NCBI GenBank assembly: GCA_002070505.1
Contig: MWDJ01000001.1
Coordinates: forward strand, 154,918-218,917
Length of the DNA: 64,000 nucleotides
Direction: 5' to 3'
From: Bacteroidetes bacterium ADurb.Bin145
GTDB taxonomy: Bacteria > Bacteroidota > Bacteroidia > Bacteroidales > VadinHA17
Part shown: positions 49,385-59,724 of the stretch, piece after piece
Layout: each line of letters begins with the position of its first letter
Position numbering within the stretch: position 1 is the first letter of the stretch
Program-made: the position numbers and the translations under genes
Notes under the pieces: model-generated
The model's database searches: none
The model's input: only the letters and a program-made list of their open reading frames with translations
What the model was told of the DNA's origin: nothing

Positions 49385-49445
49385 TTGACATAAAATCGAA
49401 CGATATGATCCTGATGGATCAGGCTCATATCTGATTTTATGTCAA
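49385..49445. repeat. Long near-perfect palindromic hairpin
   Basis: TTGACATAAAATC (49385-49397) and GATTTTATGTCAA (49433-49445) are perfect 13-base arms. Inside them GATATGA-T-CCTGAT pairs with ATCAGG-C-TCATATC (one T/C mismatch). In total about 26 bp pair over 61 bases, with a 2-base loop. There is no T-run. It follows the dehydrogenase stop by 16 bases. Confidence 0.8.
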
Positions 49446-49582
49446 TCAGCAGAGCTGACCGCAAATTTTTATTGATTTCCTATAATTAATATTATGTCAA
49501 ATAGAAATAATTGGTATTGTAAAGATATTAATCCGCTACATCTGTTCTTCTCTCCTTTTGATAATTGGTTAGTTGTCGGAAA

Positions 49583-50383
49583 TCAGATACCAAGGTAATA
49601 CCATATGGCATCTGATGGCGTGTTGTCAAGCATAGGGATTGCTGGTATCTGAAAAAGATCCTGATCAGGAACATTTATTGTTGACTGGATTGATGTACGG
49701 ATAAACTTGTATCCGTTTCTTTCTGCAGCAGAAATAATATTCTCATCACCTGCCCCGTCGCCGAAAGGAAGAGCAAATACTTCAACTTTTCCAGGGATAT
49801 GCTGCTCGATAATTCTTTTTGATTCTCCAAATTCATAATCCAGAAACCTGTTATATTCATTAAAATCCTGGAACTTGCTCCTGTCAGTATAAAGATATGC
49901 ATGTGAAAATGAATGTGATCCGAAGTTAAAAGGATGAACTCCGCCTTCCAGGGTGTAATAACTCATCATTTCTACATCCTCCCATTCCATAAAGGAATTT
50001 CGACCTATCATATGGACCCAAAGAAAAAATGTAGCCTTGTACCTGTATTCTTTCAATAATGGCTGAACAAGACTAAACCAGGAATAGTCTCCATCATCAA
50101 AAGTTATGATAGCAGAGTTTCCCGCAGGCATTTTCCCTGATTCTTTAATAACTGTAAGATCATTAAAACTTATTACGTTAATGTTGTGCTTCCTTAGATA
50201 TTCAAAGTCATTTTTGAGGTTTTCTATGCTTCGCTCATAGAGATTGGCAGCTTCCTGGCTTGTTATACGGTGATACATCAGGACTATTATTTTACCTTCA
50301 TTGTCAGGTTCAGGTTCGTCGTACCTGTAGCAACCTGTTAATATTAAAGTACTGAGAATCAATATTGTATGAATATTTTTCAT
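49583..50383 (-). CDS. Polysaccharide deacetylase-family lipoprotein
   Basis: A 266-residue lipoprotein with a lipobox LILTGC at about residues 13-18. The NodB-like core carries IITFDDGD (metal and catalytic aspartates) and GSHSFSH (metal-binding histidines), preceded by VLMYHRIT and followed by FALPFGDGAGDE. It probably removes acetyl groups from peptidoglycan or exported polysaccharide at the cell surface. It is convergent with the dehydrogenase gene across the hairpin. Confidence 0.88.
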   Translation of the reverse strand: MKNIHTILILSTLILTGCYRYDEPEPDNEGKIIVLMYHRITSQEAANLYERSIENLKNDFEYLRKHNINVISFNDLTVIKESGKMPAGNSAIITFDDGDYSWFSLVQPLLKEYRYKATFFLWVHMIGRNSFMEWEDVEMMSYYTLEGGVHPFNFGSHSFSHAYLYTDRSKFQDFNEYNRFLDYEFGESKRIIEQHIPGKVEVFALPFGDGAGDENIISAAERNGYKFIRTSIQSTINVPDQDLFQIPAIPMLDNTPSDAIWYYLGI

Positions 50384-50421
50384 TTTACACCGTGTGTCCT
50401 GAATTATATGGCAATATATGA

Positions 50422-50454
50422 AAAGCCCTTCAATTTACTAAACTGAAGGGCTTT
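50422..50454 (-). terminator. Terminator after the gyrA-TPR unit
   Basis: AAAGCCCTTCA (50422-50432) and TGAAGGGCTTT (50444-50454) form an 11-bp stem, ending on the minus strand in TTTT. It lies 22 bases after the TPR stop. Confidence 0.88.
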
Positions 50455-50476
50455 AATTATATATATCACAAAAAGT

Positions 50477-51652
50477 CTATCTACTCTGGAGGGCGCTAAG
50501 TTTTGCTTTTGTAGCTTCATATTTAGCGTTCAGTGAAGGATCTTTCTGTCTGAACCTGTAGTACAGTTCCTGAAGACTCTTCAGGGCATCTATATCGTCA
50601 GGTCTAAGTTCAAGAGCTTTTTCCATAATCGGAAGAGCTTTTTCATAGACAGCGTTTGCTTCATCAATAGCAGCAGAGTATTTATTCACGTCCATTATTT
50701 CGTTTGCTTTCTCAAACATCTTGGCTGCCTTATTTATATATGCTGCACCAAGTCCATAGTGTGTATCGTAAAGATCATTTTTAAGTTCAATCGATTTTCC
50801 GAGTTCAGCTATAGCTTCATCGTACTTCTCGAGGTTAAGGTACATTATCCCTGCAGCATAATAGAGACTGTAATTACTTGGATTTTTGGCTTTTGCCATA
50901 TCGATATACTTGAGAGCATTATCATATTTACCTGCTTTAAGGTAAAAGTCAATGAGCTGCAAAGTAATGTTTTCATCTCCAGGAAATTTATTCGGAAGAT
51001 CCAGCAGATACTGTTCTGCTTTCGCTGTGTCACCAAGGCCCATATAACTTTCAGATATCTGAATAAAAGGTGTAATACCCTGATATTGAAGTTCAACGCA
51101 TTTTTCGAAATATTTAATTGCATCATTGTACTTATGAGCATTCATAGCGGCAAGGCCGGCATTATAATACATTCCTGTATCCAGAGCGCTGACATATTTA
51201 TCACTTTCCGTTATCTCTATTTGTGTCGCAAATGATTTGAGTGCGTTCTCAAAATCCTTAGCCTCGAACATTTTACTTCCCTGATTATACATATCGAGAG
51301 CTAGTGAATTATAGATCATACCGGTTATGATCTTTTTCTTTGTACCCCCCTTAGTATCAAGGGCAAGTGCTTTTTCATATGCTGCATACGCTTCTGCAAG
51401 CGGGTCGGCACAATATGAACTGAATTTGGGATTATCAGATTCAAATACAGCCTGGCAAAATTTTCCTTTTGCAAAGTATGTATTGAACCAGTCTTTTGAT
51501 TTTTCATTGGCGAAAGCTGCATCAAGAGCCTCTTTTGCCTTATCAAGAGCTCCCTGTTCAATGAAGCTGAGAGCTGCGGTCACTTTGCCTTTTTGTGCCC
51601 ATACTCCTGTTGAGATACTAATAACTGCTATCAGCAGAAATAACTTTTTCAT
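50477..51652 (-). CDS. Exported TPR protein
   Basis: A 391-residue protein with a signal peptide (about residues 1-20, ending GVWAQ) and at least six tetratricopeptide units, for example YNAGLAAMNAHKYNDAIKYFEKC, YAAGIMYLNLEKYDEAIAELGKS and DTHYGLGAAYINKAAKMFE. It lies 87 bases downstream of gyrA on the same strand and may be cotranscribed. It should act as a periplasmic scaffold; its partner is unknown. Confidence 0.85.
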   Translation of the reverse strand: MKKLFLLIAVISISTGVWAQKGKVTAALSFIEQGALDKAKEALDAAFANEKSKDWFNTYFAKGKFCQAVFESDNPKFSSYCADPLAEAYAAYEKALALDTKGGTKKKIITGMIYNSLALDMYNQGSKMFEAKDFENALKSFATQIEITESDKYVSALDTGMYYNAGLAAMNAHKYNDAIKYFEKCVELQYQGITPFIQISESYMGLGDTAKAEQYLLDLPNKFPGDENITLQLIDFYLKAGKYDNALKYIDMAKAKNPSNYSLYYAAGIMYLNLEKYDEAIAELGKSIELKNDLYDTHYGLGAAYINKAAKMFEKANEIMDVNKYSAAIDEANAVYEKALPIMEKALELRPDDIDALKSLQELYYRFRQKDPSLNAKYEATKAKLSALQSR

Positions 51653-51739
51653 GATTTAATTTTTAATTTAAAATTGTAGTCTAAAATAATTTTCCAAATT
51701 TATAACATTACTTCTTAATCTTCAAATTCTTTGCCAAAA

Positions 51740-54235
51740 TCATAAGGTTTCATTTTTATCATCTGTAACTACCTCATTATCATTATCATCCTCATTGACC
51801 AGGACACATGCAACTGAGGCAATTATATCATTTTCCCTGAGGTTTATCAGTCTGACACCCTGCGTAGCTCTACCCATTACCCTTAATGCAGCCACAGGAC
51901 TTCTTAAGACATTACCAAACTGGGTAATAATCATCAGGTCGTGATTATCGGTTACGTCTTTAAGTGCGATAAGCGAACCGGTTTTTTCGGTAATGTTGAT
52001 TGTCTTTACACCTTTTCCTCCTCTGTTGGTTATCCTGTAACCATCAATATCAGATCTCTTTCCATAACCCTTTTCAGAAACCACCAGTATATCCTTTTCT
52101 TTGTTTTCAACGGTTATCATTCCGACCACGATATCAGTCTTATCGTCTGCAAGTCTTATTCCCCGTACTCCGGAAGCAATTCTTCCCATCGGCCTTACAG
52201 ATTTTTCGGGGAAACGGATTGCGCGTCCTGATTTTACTGCAAGCATAATATGATGGTTACCGTTTGTCATTCTTGCTTCCAGCAGTTCATCTCCTTCCCT
52301 TACTGTTATAGCATTAACTCCATTGGCTCTTGGTCGTGAATAAGCCTCAAGAGAAGTCTTTTTGATAATACCTTTTGTTGTGCACAACACAATGAAATTA
52401 TTGTTGATATAATCGGGATCATTCAAGGTCTTTATGTTAATGAATGCCTTGACTTTATCATCCGGTTCTATATTTATGAGGTTCTGCATTGCTCTTCCTT
52501 TTGAAGTGCGTGAACCTTCCGGTATTTCATAAACTTTAAGCCAGTAGCATTTTCCTTTGGTTGTAAAGAAGAGCATAGTATTATGCATAGTGGCAATATA
52601 CAGGTGTTCGATAAAATCCTCATCCCTTGTAGTGCCTCCCTTGGCTCCGGTACCTCCCCTGTTCTGCCTTCTGAATTCAGTCAGAGGGGTCCTCTTTATA
52701 TATCCCATATGTGATATTGTGATAACCATTTCATCATCGGGGTAGAAATCCTCAGGAATAAATTCCTCAGCGTTCGGTATTATCAGTGTACGCCTTTTGT
52801 CACCATATTTATCTTTAATTTCTGTCAGTTCGTCCTTTATGATCTTCATCTGCAGGTCTGCACTGGCCAGTACTTTCTTAAAGTACTCAATCTGATCCAT
52901 TACTTCCTTATACTCGGCCCTTAACTTATCCTGTTCGAGTCCGGTGAGCTGCCTCAGTCTCATTTCAACAATTGCCCTTGCCTGGATCTCCGAGAGGCTG
53001 AAACGCTCCATCAGCCTGTCGCGGGCTTCATCAGGAGTCTGTGACGACTTGATGATTGCAATTACCTCATCAATATTATCACTTGCAATAATCAATCCCT
53101 CAAGTATGTGCGCTCTCTTTTCAGCCTGATCAAGATCGAATTTTGTTCTTCTGATTATTATTTCATGCCTGTGCTTTACAAAATATGAAATAAGATCTTT
53201 TGTATTGAGTGTTTTTGGCCTTCCTTTTACAAGGGCTATATTATTGACATTGAATGTAGTTTGTAAGGAAGAGTATTTATAGAGATTATTGAGAACAACA
53301 TTTGCACTTGCATCTTTTTTAAGGATGATTACTATCCTCATGCCGTTGCGATCCGATTCATCGTTGATATACGATATACCTTCAAGTTTTTTCTCGTTAA
53401 TAAGGTCGGCTATTTTACGGATCATCTCAGCCTTGTTTACCATGTATGGAATCTCTGTGACCACGATGCATTCACGTCCGGAATGCGTCAGTTCTATCTC
53501 GGTCTTTGCCCTTACAACAATCCTTCCACGGCCTGTCTCGCAGGCGTCCTTTATCCCCTGCTCTCCATATATTATTCCACCGGTCGGGAAATCCGGACCT
53601 TTTACAAGTTTCAGTATTTCATCGGTGGTGATATTATTATTATCTATATAAGCTATGGTTGCATCAACAATTTCGGATAGGTTATGAGGTGCCATGTTTG
53701 TTGCCATTCCCACGGCGATCCCTGAAGCTCCGTTAACAAGAAGGTTTGGGATCCTTGTCGGAAGTACTACAGGTTCAGAGAGGGAATCGTCAAAATTAGG
53801 CTGGAAATCAACAGTGTTCCTGTCAATATCGGCCAGTGTCTCTTCTGCTATCTTACGGAGTCTGGCTTCAGTATATCTCATAGCTGCAGGACTATCGCCG
53901 TCGACTGATCCGAAATTACCCTGACCGTCAACAAGAGGATATCTCATTGACCAGTCCTGGGCTAACCGTACCATGGCTTCATATACAGATGAGTCTCCGT
54001 GCGGGTGATATTTACCCAGCACCTCTCCCACTATCCTTGCTGATTTTTTATAAGCCCTGTTTGAAAGAACTCCAAGCTCCGACATTCCGAAAAGAACACG
54101 CCGGTGTACCGGCTTAAGACCGTCACGCACATCAGGTAAAGCCCTCGAAACAATGACAGACATCGAGTAATCGATGTAAGCCGACTTCATTTCCTCCTCG
54201 ATGTTTACCTGAACCACCCTTTCTCGTTCTGCCAT
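51740..54235 (-). CDS. gyrA: DNA gyrase subunit A
   Basis: An 831-residue type II topoisomerase subunit. It starts [39 protein letters not shown], with the active-site tyrosine Y121 in [10 protein letters not shown] and the C-terminal beta-pinwheel starting near residue 500 with the GyrA box ([10 protein letters not shown]). Quinolone-contact positions carry S82 and E86 ([10 protein letters not shown]), like the usual S83/D87 with E for D. It supercoils DNA with GyrB. It heads the gyrA-TPR unit and is divergent from clpC. Confidence 0.96.
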   Translation of the reverse strand: MAERERVVQVNIEEEMKSAYIDYSMSVIVSRALPDVRDGLKPVHRRVLFGMSELGVLSNRAYKKSARIVGEVLGKYHPHGDSSVYEAMVRLAQDWSMRYPLVDGQGNFGSVDGDSPAAMRYTEARLRKIAEETLADIDRNTVDFQPNFDDSLSEPVVLPTRIPNLLVNGASGIAVGMATNMAPHNLSEIVDATIAYIDNNNITTDEILKLVKGPDFPTGGIIYGEQGIKDACETGRGRIVVRAKTEIELTHSGRECIVVTEIPYMVNKAEMIRKIADLINEKKLEGISYINDESDRNGMRIVIILKKDASANVVLNNLYKYSSLQTTFNVNNIALVKGRPKTLNTKDLISYFVKHRHEIIIRRTKFDLDQAEKRAHILEGLIIASDNIDEVIAIIKSSQTPDEARDRLMERFSLSEIQARAIVEMRLRQLTGLEQDKLRAEYKEVMDQIEYFKKVLASADLQMKIIKDELTEIKDKYGDKRRTLIIPNAEEFIPEDFYPDDEMVITISHMGYIKRTPLTEFRRQNRGGTGAKGGTTRDEDFIEHLYIATMHNTMLFFTTKGKCYWLKVYEIPEGSRTSKGRAMQNLINIEPDDKVKAFINIKTLNDPDYINNNFIVLCTTKGIIKKTSLEAYSRPRANGVNAITVREGDELLEARMTNGNHHIMLAVKSGRAIRFPEKSVRPMGRIASGVRGIRLADDKTDIVVGMITVENKEKDILVVSEKGYGKRSDIDGYRITNRGGKGVKTINITEKTGSLIALKDVTDNHDLMIITQFGNVLRSPVAALRVMGRATQGVRLINLRENDIIASVACVLVNEDDNDNEVVTDDKNETL

Positions 54236-54401
54236 AAGATATTAATAATTAAATGATTACAACGCACAAACCATATCAGCGATTTGAATTACGAAAATAG
54301 TGATTATTTGAGTAATTTTGAGATAATAAAATGGTGAATTTTTAACACCCATTGTTCATAAATGGGCATGAAAATTGCCATACTTAAATAGCACTTGAAG
54401 T

Positions 54402-54466
54402 ACCTTTACGTTGGTCACAAGTGGAATATTTGTCCGAAATGATGCTGACAGAATGACCGTAAAGGT
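54402..54466. promoter_or_regulatory. Inverted repeat in the clpC leader
   Basis: ACCTTTACGTTGGTCA (54402-54417) can pair with TGACCGTAAAGGT (54454-54466) with a 3-base bulge, giving a 13-bp stem 26 bases before the clpC ATG. A second small palindrome, CCCATT (54348-54353) with AATGGG (54361-54366), lies further upstream in the 257-base divergent gap. A heat-shock operator or an RNA thermosensor is possible but unproved. Confidence 0.5.
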
Positions 54467-54492
54467 AGATTTAAAACTTACGTTTTATTAAT

Positions 54493-57030
54493 ATGGATTC
54501 ACAATTTTCGCAGAGGGTTAAGGATATCCTGGGATACAGCAAGGAAGAAGCAATAAGGCTTGGGAACAGTCATATAAGTCCGGAGCATTTATTCCTTGGC
54601 ATATTGCGGGATGGAGAAGGTGTAGCTGTTGAAATTCTTATCAATCAGGGTATTGATCTGATGGTACTTAAGGGATCCCTTGAGAAAAGCATTAAGGTCG
54701 ACATTCCCGTCTCCGTTGCAGATAATGAAGTATTACCCTTATTAAGGAGCACTGAAAGAATACTTAAGCTTGTTTATCTTGAGGCCAAAGCCTTGAAAAG
54801 CCCAGTTATAGAGTCAGAACATCTTCTTCTGGCTATCCTGAAGGATGAAAATACCCTTGTTACAAGGTTCCTGTCTGAGATGGATGTTGATTATCAGTCT
54901 GTCAGGCGGATGGTTGAAGCCGGTTCTCCGAGTGCCAAAGCCGATTATCCAAGGGATGAAGATGATGAAGGTCAGGGATTCGGAGCCCAGGGCAAAGGCC
55001 CTGCAGGCAATGCAGCATCTGCAAAGTCATCTTCAGATACTCCTGTTCTTGATAATTTCGGGATCGATCTGACCAAAGCGGCGGAAGAAGGCCGGCTTGA
55101 TCCGGTCGTCGGCCGGGAACGTGAAATAGAAAGACTTGCCCAGATTCTGTCGAGGAGAAAAAAGAATAATCCCGTACTTATTGGTGAGCCGGGCGTTGGA
55201 AAATCTGCAATTGCCGAAGGGCTGGCTCTCCGGATAACAAAGAAGAACGTCTCAAGGGTACTGTTCAATAAGAGGGTTGTAGCCCTTGACCTTGCTTCTA
55301 TTGTGGCTGGGACAAAATACCGGGGACAGTTTGAAGAGAGGATGAAGGCAATTCTGAACGAGCTTTCAAAAAATGACAACATAATACTGTTCATCGACGA
55401 GATACATACAATAGTAGGAGCCGGAGGTGCCACAGGATCACTTGATGCAGCAAATATGCTTAAGCCTGCCCTTGCCAGAGGCGAGATACAGTGTATCGGA
55501 GCAACAACTCTTGATGAGTACAGGCAACATATTGAAAAAGATGGTGCACTTGAAAGAAGATTCCAGAAGGTGCTTGTCGATCCTACCACTATAGAAGAGA
55601 CTATACTCATTCTGCAGAATATAAAGGAGAGATATGAAGAACATCATAACGTTATTTACACGGATGAAGCCATCGAAGCCTGCGTTAAACTGACAAACCG
55701 CTACATCTCTGACCGTCATCTTCCTGATAAAGCCATTGATGCTCTCGATGAATCAGGATCAAGGGTTCATATATCCAATATTGTGGTTCCTGAAAAGATA
55801 CTTACACTTGAGAAGCAACTGGAGGATACGAAAAAGGAAAAAATGACAGCTGTAAAGAACCAGAATTTTGAGAAGGCTGCAAGCTTCCGTGACCGAGAAA
55901 AGGATCTGCTTGATGCAATAGAACTTGAGAAGAAAAAGTGGGAAAAAGAACTTGCTGTCAACAGGGAAACAGTTGATGCTGAGAAAGTTGCAGAAGTAGT
56001 GGCAATGATGACAGGCGTTCCTGTTCAAAGAATAGCCCAGACCGAAGGAACAAGACTTCTGAAGATGGCTGATGAGCTCAGGGGAAGCGTTATCGGACAG
56101 GATGAAGCCATTCAGAAAGTAGTTAAGTCAATTCAGAGGAACAGAGCCGGTTTGAAAGATCCCAATAAGCCAATAGGTACTTTTATTTTCCTCGGTCCCA
56201 CAGGTGTCGGGAAGACCCAGCTGGCGAAAGTGCTGGCAAAATTCCTCTTTGATACAACTGATAATCTTGTCAGGATAGATATGAGCGAGTATATGGAAAA
56301 GTTTTCAGTATCAAGACTCGTCGGAGCACCTCCCGGATATGTGGGATATGAAGAGGGCGGCCAGCTTACCGAAAAAGTGAGAAGAAAACCATACTCTGTT
56401 GTGCTTCTCGATGAGATTGAGAAAGCTCATCCTGATGTCTTCCACATACTCCTGCAGGTACTCGATGAAGGTCAGCTGACTGACAGTCTGGGCAGAAGGG
56501 TAGACTTCAGGAATACAATTGTTATCCTTACTTCTAATATAGGTACCCGTCAGATAGCCGAATTCGGACACGGTATCGGTTTTGACACCCAGGCAAAGAA
56601 AGCTTCAAGGGATGAACAGACCAAGAGCATACTTCAGAAAGCATTGCAGAAGACATTCGCACCGGAATTCCTGAACAGGATTGATGATGTAATAATGTTC
56701 AACTCCCTGGGCAAGGAAGAGATCAATAAGATAATTGACCTTGAACTTAAGGGCCTCTTCGACAGGGTTAAATCGCTGGGCTACCAGCTTAAGATCGCTC
56801 CTGCTGCCAGGGATTTCATCGCTGAGAGAGGATTTGATGCAACTTATGGAGCAAGGCCACTGAAACGTGCGATCCAGAAATACCTTGAGGACCCGATGGC
56901 AGAAATTCTCATCAAAGCTGTTCCCGGTGAAGGAGAAGTGATCAATGTCGGATTCAACAGCGCGAAGTCAGAGATCAAAATCAAGATCCAGAAGAAGAAA
57001 GAAACTGCAGAGGAACAGGAGGATAGTTAG
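54493..57030 (+). CDS. clpC: ATP-dependent Clp protease ATP-binding subunit ClpC
   Basis: An 845-residue Hsp100. The N-terminal double Clp repeat is at residues 1-150 (FSQRVKDILGYSKEEAIRLG). The first AAA+ domain has GEPGVGKSAIAEG, a UVR-like middle segment (LEKQLEDTKKEKMTAVKNQNFEKAASFRDREKDLL) suits ClpC more than ClpB, and the second AAA+ domain has GPTGVGKTQLAKVLA. It unfolds damaged proteins for ClpP. Its stop overlaps the end of the convergent rimO gene by 4 bases. Confidence 0.93.
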   Translation: MDSQFSQRVKDILGYSKEEAIRLGNSHISPEHLFLGILRDGEGVAVEILINQGIDLMVLKGSLEKSIKVDIPVSVADNEVLPLLRSTERILKLVYLEAKALKSPVIESEHLLLAILKDENTLVTRFLSEMDVDYQSVRRMVEAGSPSAKADYPRDEDDEGQGFGAQGKGPAGNAASAKSSSDTPVLDNFGIDLTKAAEEGRLDPVVGREREIERLAQILSRRKKNNPVLIGEPGVGKSAIAEGLALRITKKNVSRVLFNKRVVALDLASIVAGTKYRGQFEERMKAILNELSKNDNIILFIDEIHTIVGAGGATGSLDAANMLKPALARGEIQCIGATTLDEYRQHIEKDGALERRFQKVLVDPTTIEETILILQNIKERYEEHHNVIYTDEAIEACVKLTNRYISDRHLPDKAIDALDESGSRVHISNIVVPEKILTLEKQLEDTKKEKMTAVKNQNFEKAASFRDREKDLLDAIELEKKKWEKELAVNRETVDAEKVAEVVAMMTGVPVQRIAQTEGTRLLKMADELRGSVIGQDEAIQKVVKSIQRNRAGLKDPNKPIGTFIFLGPTGVGKTQLAKVLAKFLFDTTDNLVRIDMSEYMEKFSVSRLVGAPPGYVGYEEGGQLTEKVRRKPYSVVLLDEIEKAHPDVFHILLQVLDEGQLTDSLGRRVDFRNTIVILTSNIGTRQIAEFGHGIGFDTQAKKASRDEQTKSILQKALQKTFAPEFLNRIDDVIMFNSLGKEEINKIIDLELKGLFDRVKSLGYQLKIAPAARDFIAERGFDATYGARPLKRAIQKYLEDPMAEILIKAVPGEGEVINVGFNSAKSEIKIKIQKKKETAEEQEDS

Positions 57031-58322
57031 ATCAGTTTACCGAACAGGTCAAATTCTGCAGAGTTCGTGATCATGACATTGTAGAAGTTTCCGGGTGAGA
57101 TATTATATTCTGCAGGGATCAGTACCTCCTGGTCAATTTCGGGAGAGTCATACTCAGTTCTGCCGATATAATGATCTCCTTCCCTCCTGTCGATAATTAC
57201 TTTAATTACCTGTCCCATAAGCCTTTCGTTGAGCCCGGCAGAAATGGACTGCTGTAATTCCATGATTTGTGATACTCTCAATTCCTTTACATCTTCCGGT
57301 ACTTCATCGTTATAATGTTCATAGGAATAAGTATCTTCTTCATGCGAATAAGCAAAAACCCCGAGTCTGTCAAAGCGGAAATCTTCGACAAACTTTTTTA
57401 GTTCAAGAAAATCTTTTTCCGTTTCACCCGGGTGACCGGCAATGAGAGTTGTACGGATAGCAGCACCCGGTATCTCAGTCCTTATTTTATTCAGGATACT
57501 TTCAGTCTCCCTGCGGTCATGGGATCTTCTCATTATGCCCAGCATTCTGTCAGTTATATGCTGGACCGGAATATCAATATAGTTACATATCCTCTTATTA
57601 TCCCGTATAAGAGGAATAAGTTCTTCAGGAAAACCTGACGGATAGAGATAATGAAGTCTTATCCATTCTAGTTTCTCAATTTTAAGGAGCCCGGAAACAA
57701 GATCAGGCAATCTCTGCTTTTTATATAGGTCGAGGCCATAATAACTGAGGTCCTGTGCCACGAGAATAAGTTCCTTCACTCCGGAATCAGCAAGAATTTC
57801 AGCCTCTGCGATAAGCTCTTCAAGAGGTCGGGAAATACATCTTCCTCTTATAAGAGGTATAGCACAGAATGCACAATGCCTGTCACAGCCTTCCGATATT
57901 TTCAGATATGCATAATGGCCGGGACTGGTCAGTATCCTCATTGCCGACAGGTCATTCCTGTAATCAATACCCAATTCTCTGAGAATCATAGGGGTGTCAT
58001 GAACTCCGAAATACCTGGTCACTTCGGGGATCTGCATTTTTAGCTCTTCCTTGTATCGCTCAGATAAACAGCCTATTACATAAAGATTGTCTATAAGTCC
58101 TTTTTCTTTTTTCCGGACATAACGGAGTATCGTGTCTATGCTCTCCTCCTTGGCATCATTGATAAAACCGCAGGTATTTATTATTACTGTTCCGGCATCA
58201 GATTCTTCTGAGTCATGCTTTATTTCATAACCGCCAGACTGAAGCTGCTTTAGAAGTTTTTCAGAGTCGACGGTATTCTTTGAACAGCCGAGAGTTATGA
58301 CGTTGATTTTCTTTTTTTTCAT
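57027..58322 (-). CDS. rimO: Ribosomal protein S12 methylthiotransferase RimO
   Basis: A 431-residue radical-SAM enzyme. The UPF0004 N-terminal cluster cysteines are in LGCSKNTVDSE, NTCGFINDAKEES and IGCLSERY, and the radical-SAM CxxxCxxC is in CDRHCAFCAIP. A C-terminal TRAM domain (IKVIIDRREGDHYIGRTEYDSPEID) follows. It adds a methylthio group to Asp89 of ribosomal protein S12. It overlaps the ftsY end by 4 bases, suggesting one transcript with ftsY upstream. Confidence 0.95.
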   Translation of the reverse strand: MKKKKINVITLGCSKNTVDSEKLLKQLQSGGYEIKHDSEESDAGTVIINTCGFINDAKEESIDTILRYVRKKEKGLIDNLYVIGCLSERYKEELKMQIPEVTRYFGVHDTPMILRELGIDYRNDLSAMRILTSPGHYAYLKISEGCDRHCAFCAIPLIRGRCISRPLEELIAEAEILADSGVKELILVAQDLSYYGLDLYKKQRLPDLVSGLLKIEKLEWIRLHYLYPSGFPEELIPLIRDNKRICNYIDIPVQHITDRMLGIMRRSHDRRETESILNKIRTEIPGAAIRTTLIAGHPGETEKDFLELKKFVEDFRFDRLGVFAYSHEEDTYSYEHYNDEVPEDVKELRVSQIMELQQSISAGLNERLMGQVIKVIIDRREGDHYIGRTEYDSPEIDQEVLIPAEYNISPGNFYNVMITNSAEFDLFGKLI

Positions 58323-59266
58323 ACAAACAGGGAATCCACGAATTCTGTCCGGTTGAATACCTGGAGATCTTCCATTTTTTCTCCGATCCCGATATATTTG
58401 ACGGGAATTTTAAACTGGTCAGAAATTCCTATAACAACGCCGCCTTTAGCTGTTCCATCAAGTTTTGTGACAGCTATTGCTGTTACATTTGTTGAGGACA
58501 TGAATTCCCGCGCCTGTTCGAATGCGTTCTGTCCGGTTGATCCGTCGAGTACCAGAAGCACCTCATGAGGGGCATCGGGAACGACTTTTTCCATTACTCT
58601 CCGGATCTTTGACAGCTCGTTCATCAGGTTTATTTTATTATGCAGTCTCCCGGCAGTATCAATTATAGCGACATCATAATTTCCGGCCACAGCCGACTTA
58701 AGAGTATCGAAGGCCACAGATGCAGGATCAGATCCCATTTGCTGCCTGACAACCGACACCCCTGCCCTTTCGGCCCATATCTGAAGCTGGTCGATGGCGG
58801 CGGCTCTGAAAGTATCGGCAGCACCCAGGAGTACCTTTTTCCCGTTCATTCTGTATTTGTAGGCCAGCTTGGCAATCGTTGTAGTCTTTCCTGAACCGTT
58901 GACGCCAACAATCATTATTACATGAGGTTTGGACTTAAGCGGAGATGAGAAATCTGATCCGGAATCTGATTTGTTCTCCTCAAGAAGAGCAGCGATCTCC
59001 TGTTTTAAGATAGTATTTAATTCATTTGTATTCAAATATTTATCGCGTGCCACTCTTGCCTCTATCCTTTCTATGATCCGGATAGTAGTTGCAACGCCGA
59101 CATCAGATGAGACCAGTACTTCCTCGAGATTATCAAGAACTTCGTCATCTACCTTTGATTTACCGACAACTGCCCTTGAAAGTTTGACGAATACTGATTC
59201 CTTAGTCTTTTCGAGTCCTTTATTCAGACTCTCCTTTTCTTTTGAAAAAAAATCCAGCAGAGCCAT
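58319..59266 (-). CDS. ftsY: Signal recognition particle receptor FtsY
   Basis: From ATG 59266 (MALLDFFSKEKESL) the product has 315 residues; a TTG at 59278 would add 4. It has an N domain and a GTPase G domain with GVNGSGKTTTIAKLA, ADTFRAAAIDQLQ, IIDTAGRL and TKLDGTAKGGV. It docks ribosome-nascent-chain complexes at the inner membrane. The acidic A domain is very short, as is common in this phylum. It reads directly into rimO. Confidence 0.96.
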   Translation of the reverse strand: MALLDFFSKEKESLNKGLEKTKESVFVKLSRAVVGKSKVDDEVLDNLEEVLVSSDVGVATTIRIIERIEARVARDKYLNTNELNTILKQEIAALLEENKSDSGSDFSSPLKSKPHVIMIVGVNGSGKTTTIAKLAYKYRMNGKKVLLGAADTFRAAAIDQLQIWAERAGVSVVRQQMGSDPASVAFDTLKSAVAGNYDVAIIDTAGRLHNKINLMNELSKIRRVMEKVVPDAPHEVLLVLDGSTGQNAFEQAREFMSSTNVTAIAVTKLDGTAKGGVVIGISDQFKIPVKYIGIGEKMEDLQVFNRTEFVDSLFV

Positions 59267-59293
59267 TATGCTGATCAATAAAATTAAACAAAT

Positions 59294-59328
59294 ATAAAAA
59301 AAGCTTCCTTCACGATGAAGAAAGCTTT
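59294..59328 (-). terminator. Terminator of the rpmB-rpmG-DUF4295 operon
   Basis: A 13-bp stem with one mismatch (59300-59312 with 59316-59328) and a 3-base loop, followed on the minus strand by a run of seven T. It separates the ribosomal genes from ftsY, which starts 28 bases later. Confidence 0.88.
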
Positions 59329-59355
59329 GAATATCTTCCTGTTAAACAATTATTC

Positions 59356-59511
59356 TTAATTCTTCCTGAAGAAGTCCTTGATATGATCATTATGGACTAT
59401 CTCTTCCTTGAACTGGTAAGCTCCGGTCTTATCAGATTTCGACATCTTGATGCATTTCGTGAAGATCTTGCCTGAGCCTGTTTTAAGTGATGCAACAACT
59501 TTCTTTGCCAT
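59356..59511 (-). CDS. DUF4295 family protein
   Basis: A 51-residue basic protein (MAKKVVASLKTGSGKIFTKC ... HIKDFFRKN) read from ATG 59511. It belongs to the DUF4295 group, which in Bacteroidota always accompanies rpmG and rpmB. It is probably ribosome- or translation-associated; its function is unknown. It starts 12 bases after the rpmG stop and ends 28 bases before the terminator. Confidence 0.9.
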   Translation of the reverse strand: MAKKVVASLKTGSGKIFTKCIKMSKSDKTGAYQFKEEIVHNDHIKDFFRKN

Positions 59512-59523
59512 TTTATGCTGATA

Positions 59524-59712
59524 TTACTTAATTTCTCTGTGAAGTGTATATTTCTTGAGGATCGGATTATATTTCATTCTCTCGATCCTGTCAGGAGTAT
59601 TTTTCCTGTTCTTAGTTGTAATATATCTCGACATTCCCGGAAGTCCGCTTTCTTTATGTTCGGTACATTCCAGAATTATCTGCTGCCTGTTCCCTTTTGC
59701 CTTCTTAGCCAT
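59524..59712 (-). CDS. rpmG: 50S ribosomal protein L33
   Basis: A 62-residue basic protein. [35 protein letters not shown] is a classic L33 C-terminus. Only one cysteine is present, so it is the zinc-free (C-minus) form of L33. It lies between rpmB (12 bases upstream) and DUF4295 in the usual Bacteroidota order. Confidence 0.96.
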   Translation of the reverse strand: MAKKAKGNRQQIILECTEHKESGLPGMSRYITTKNRKNTPDRIERMKYNPILKKYTLHREIK

Positions 59713-59724
59713 TTCCTGATCTTA

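Noticed and set aside
48361-49464. A 367-codon minus-strand frame
   Set aside because: It is a shadow of the nucleotide-sugar dehydrogenase, whose plus-strand protein carries clear catalytic motifs.
54972-55610. A 212-codon minus-strand frame inside clpC
   Set aside because: It is the reverse shadow of the first AAA+ domain of ClpC.
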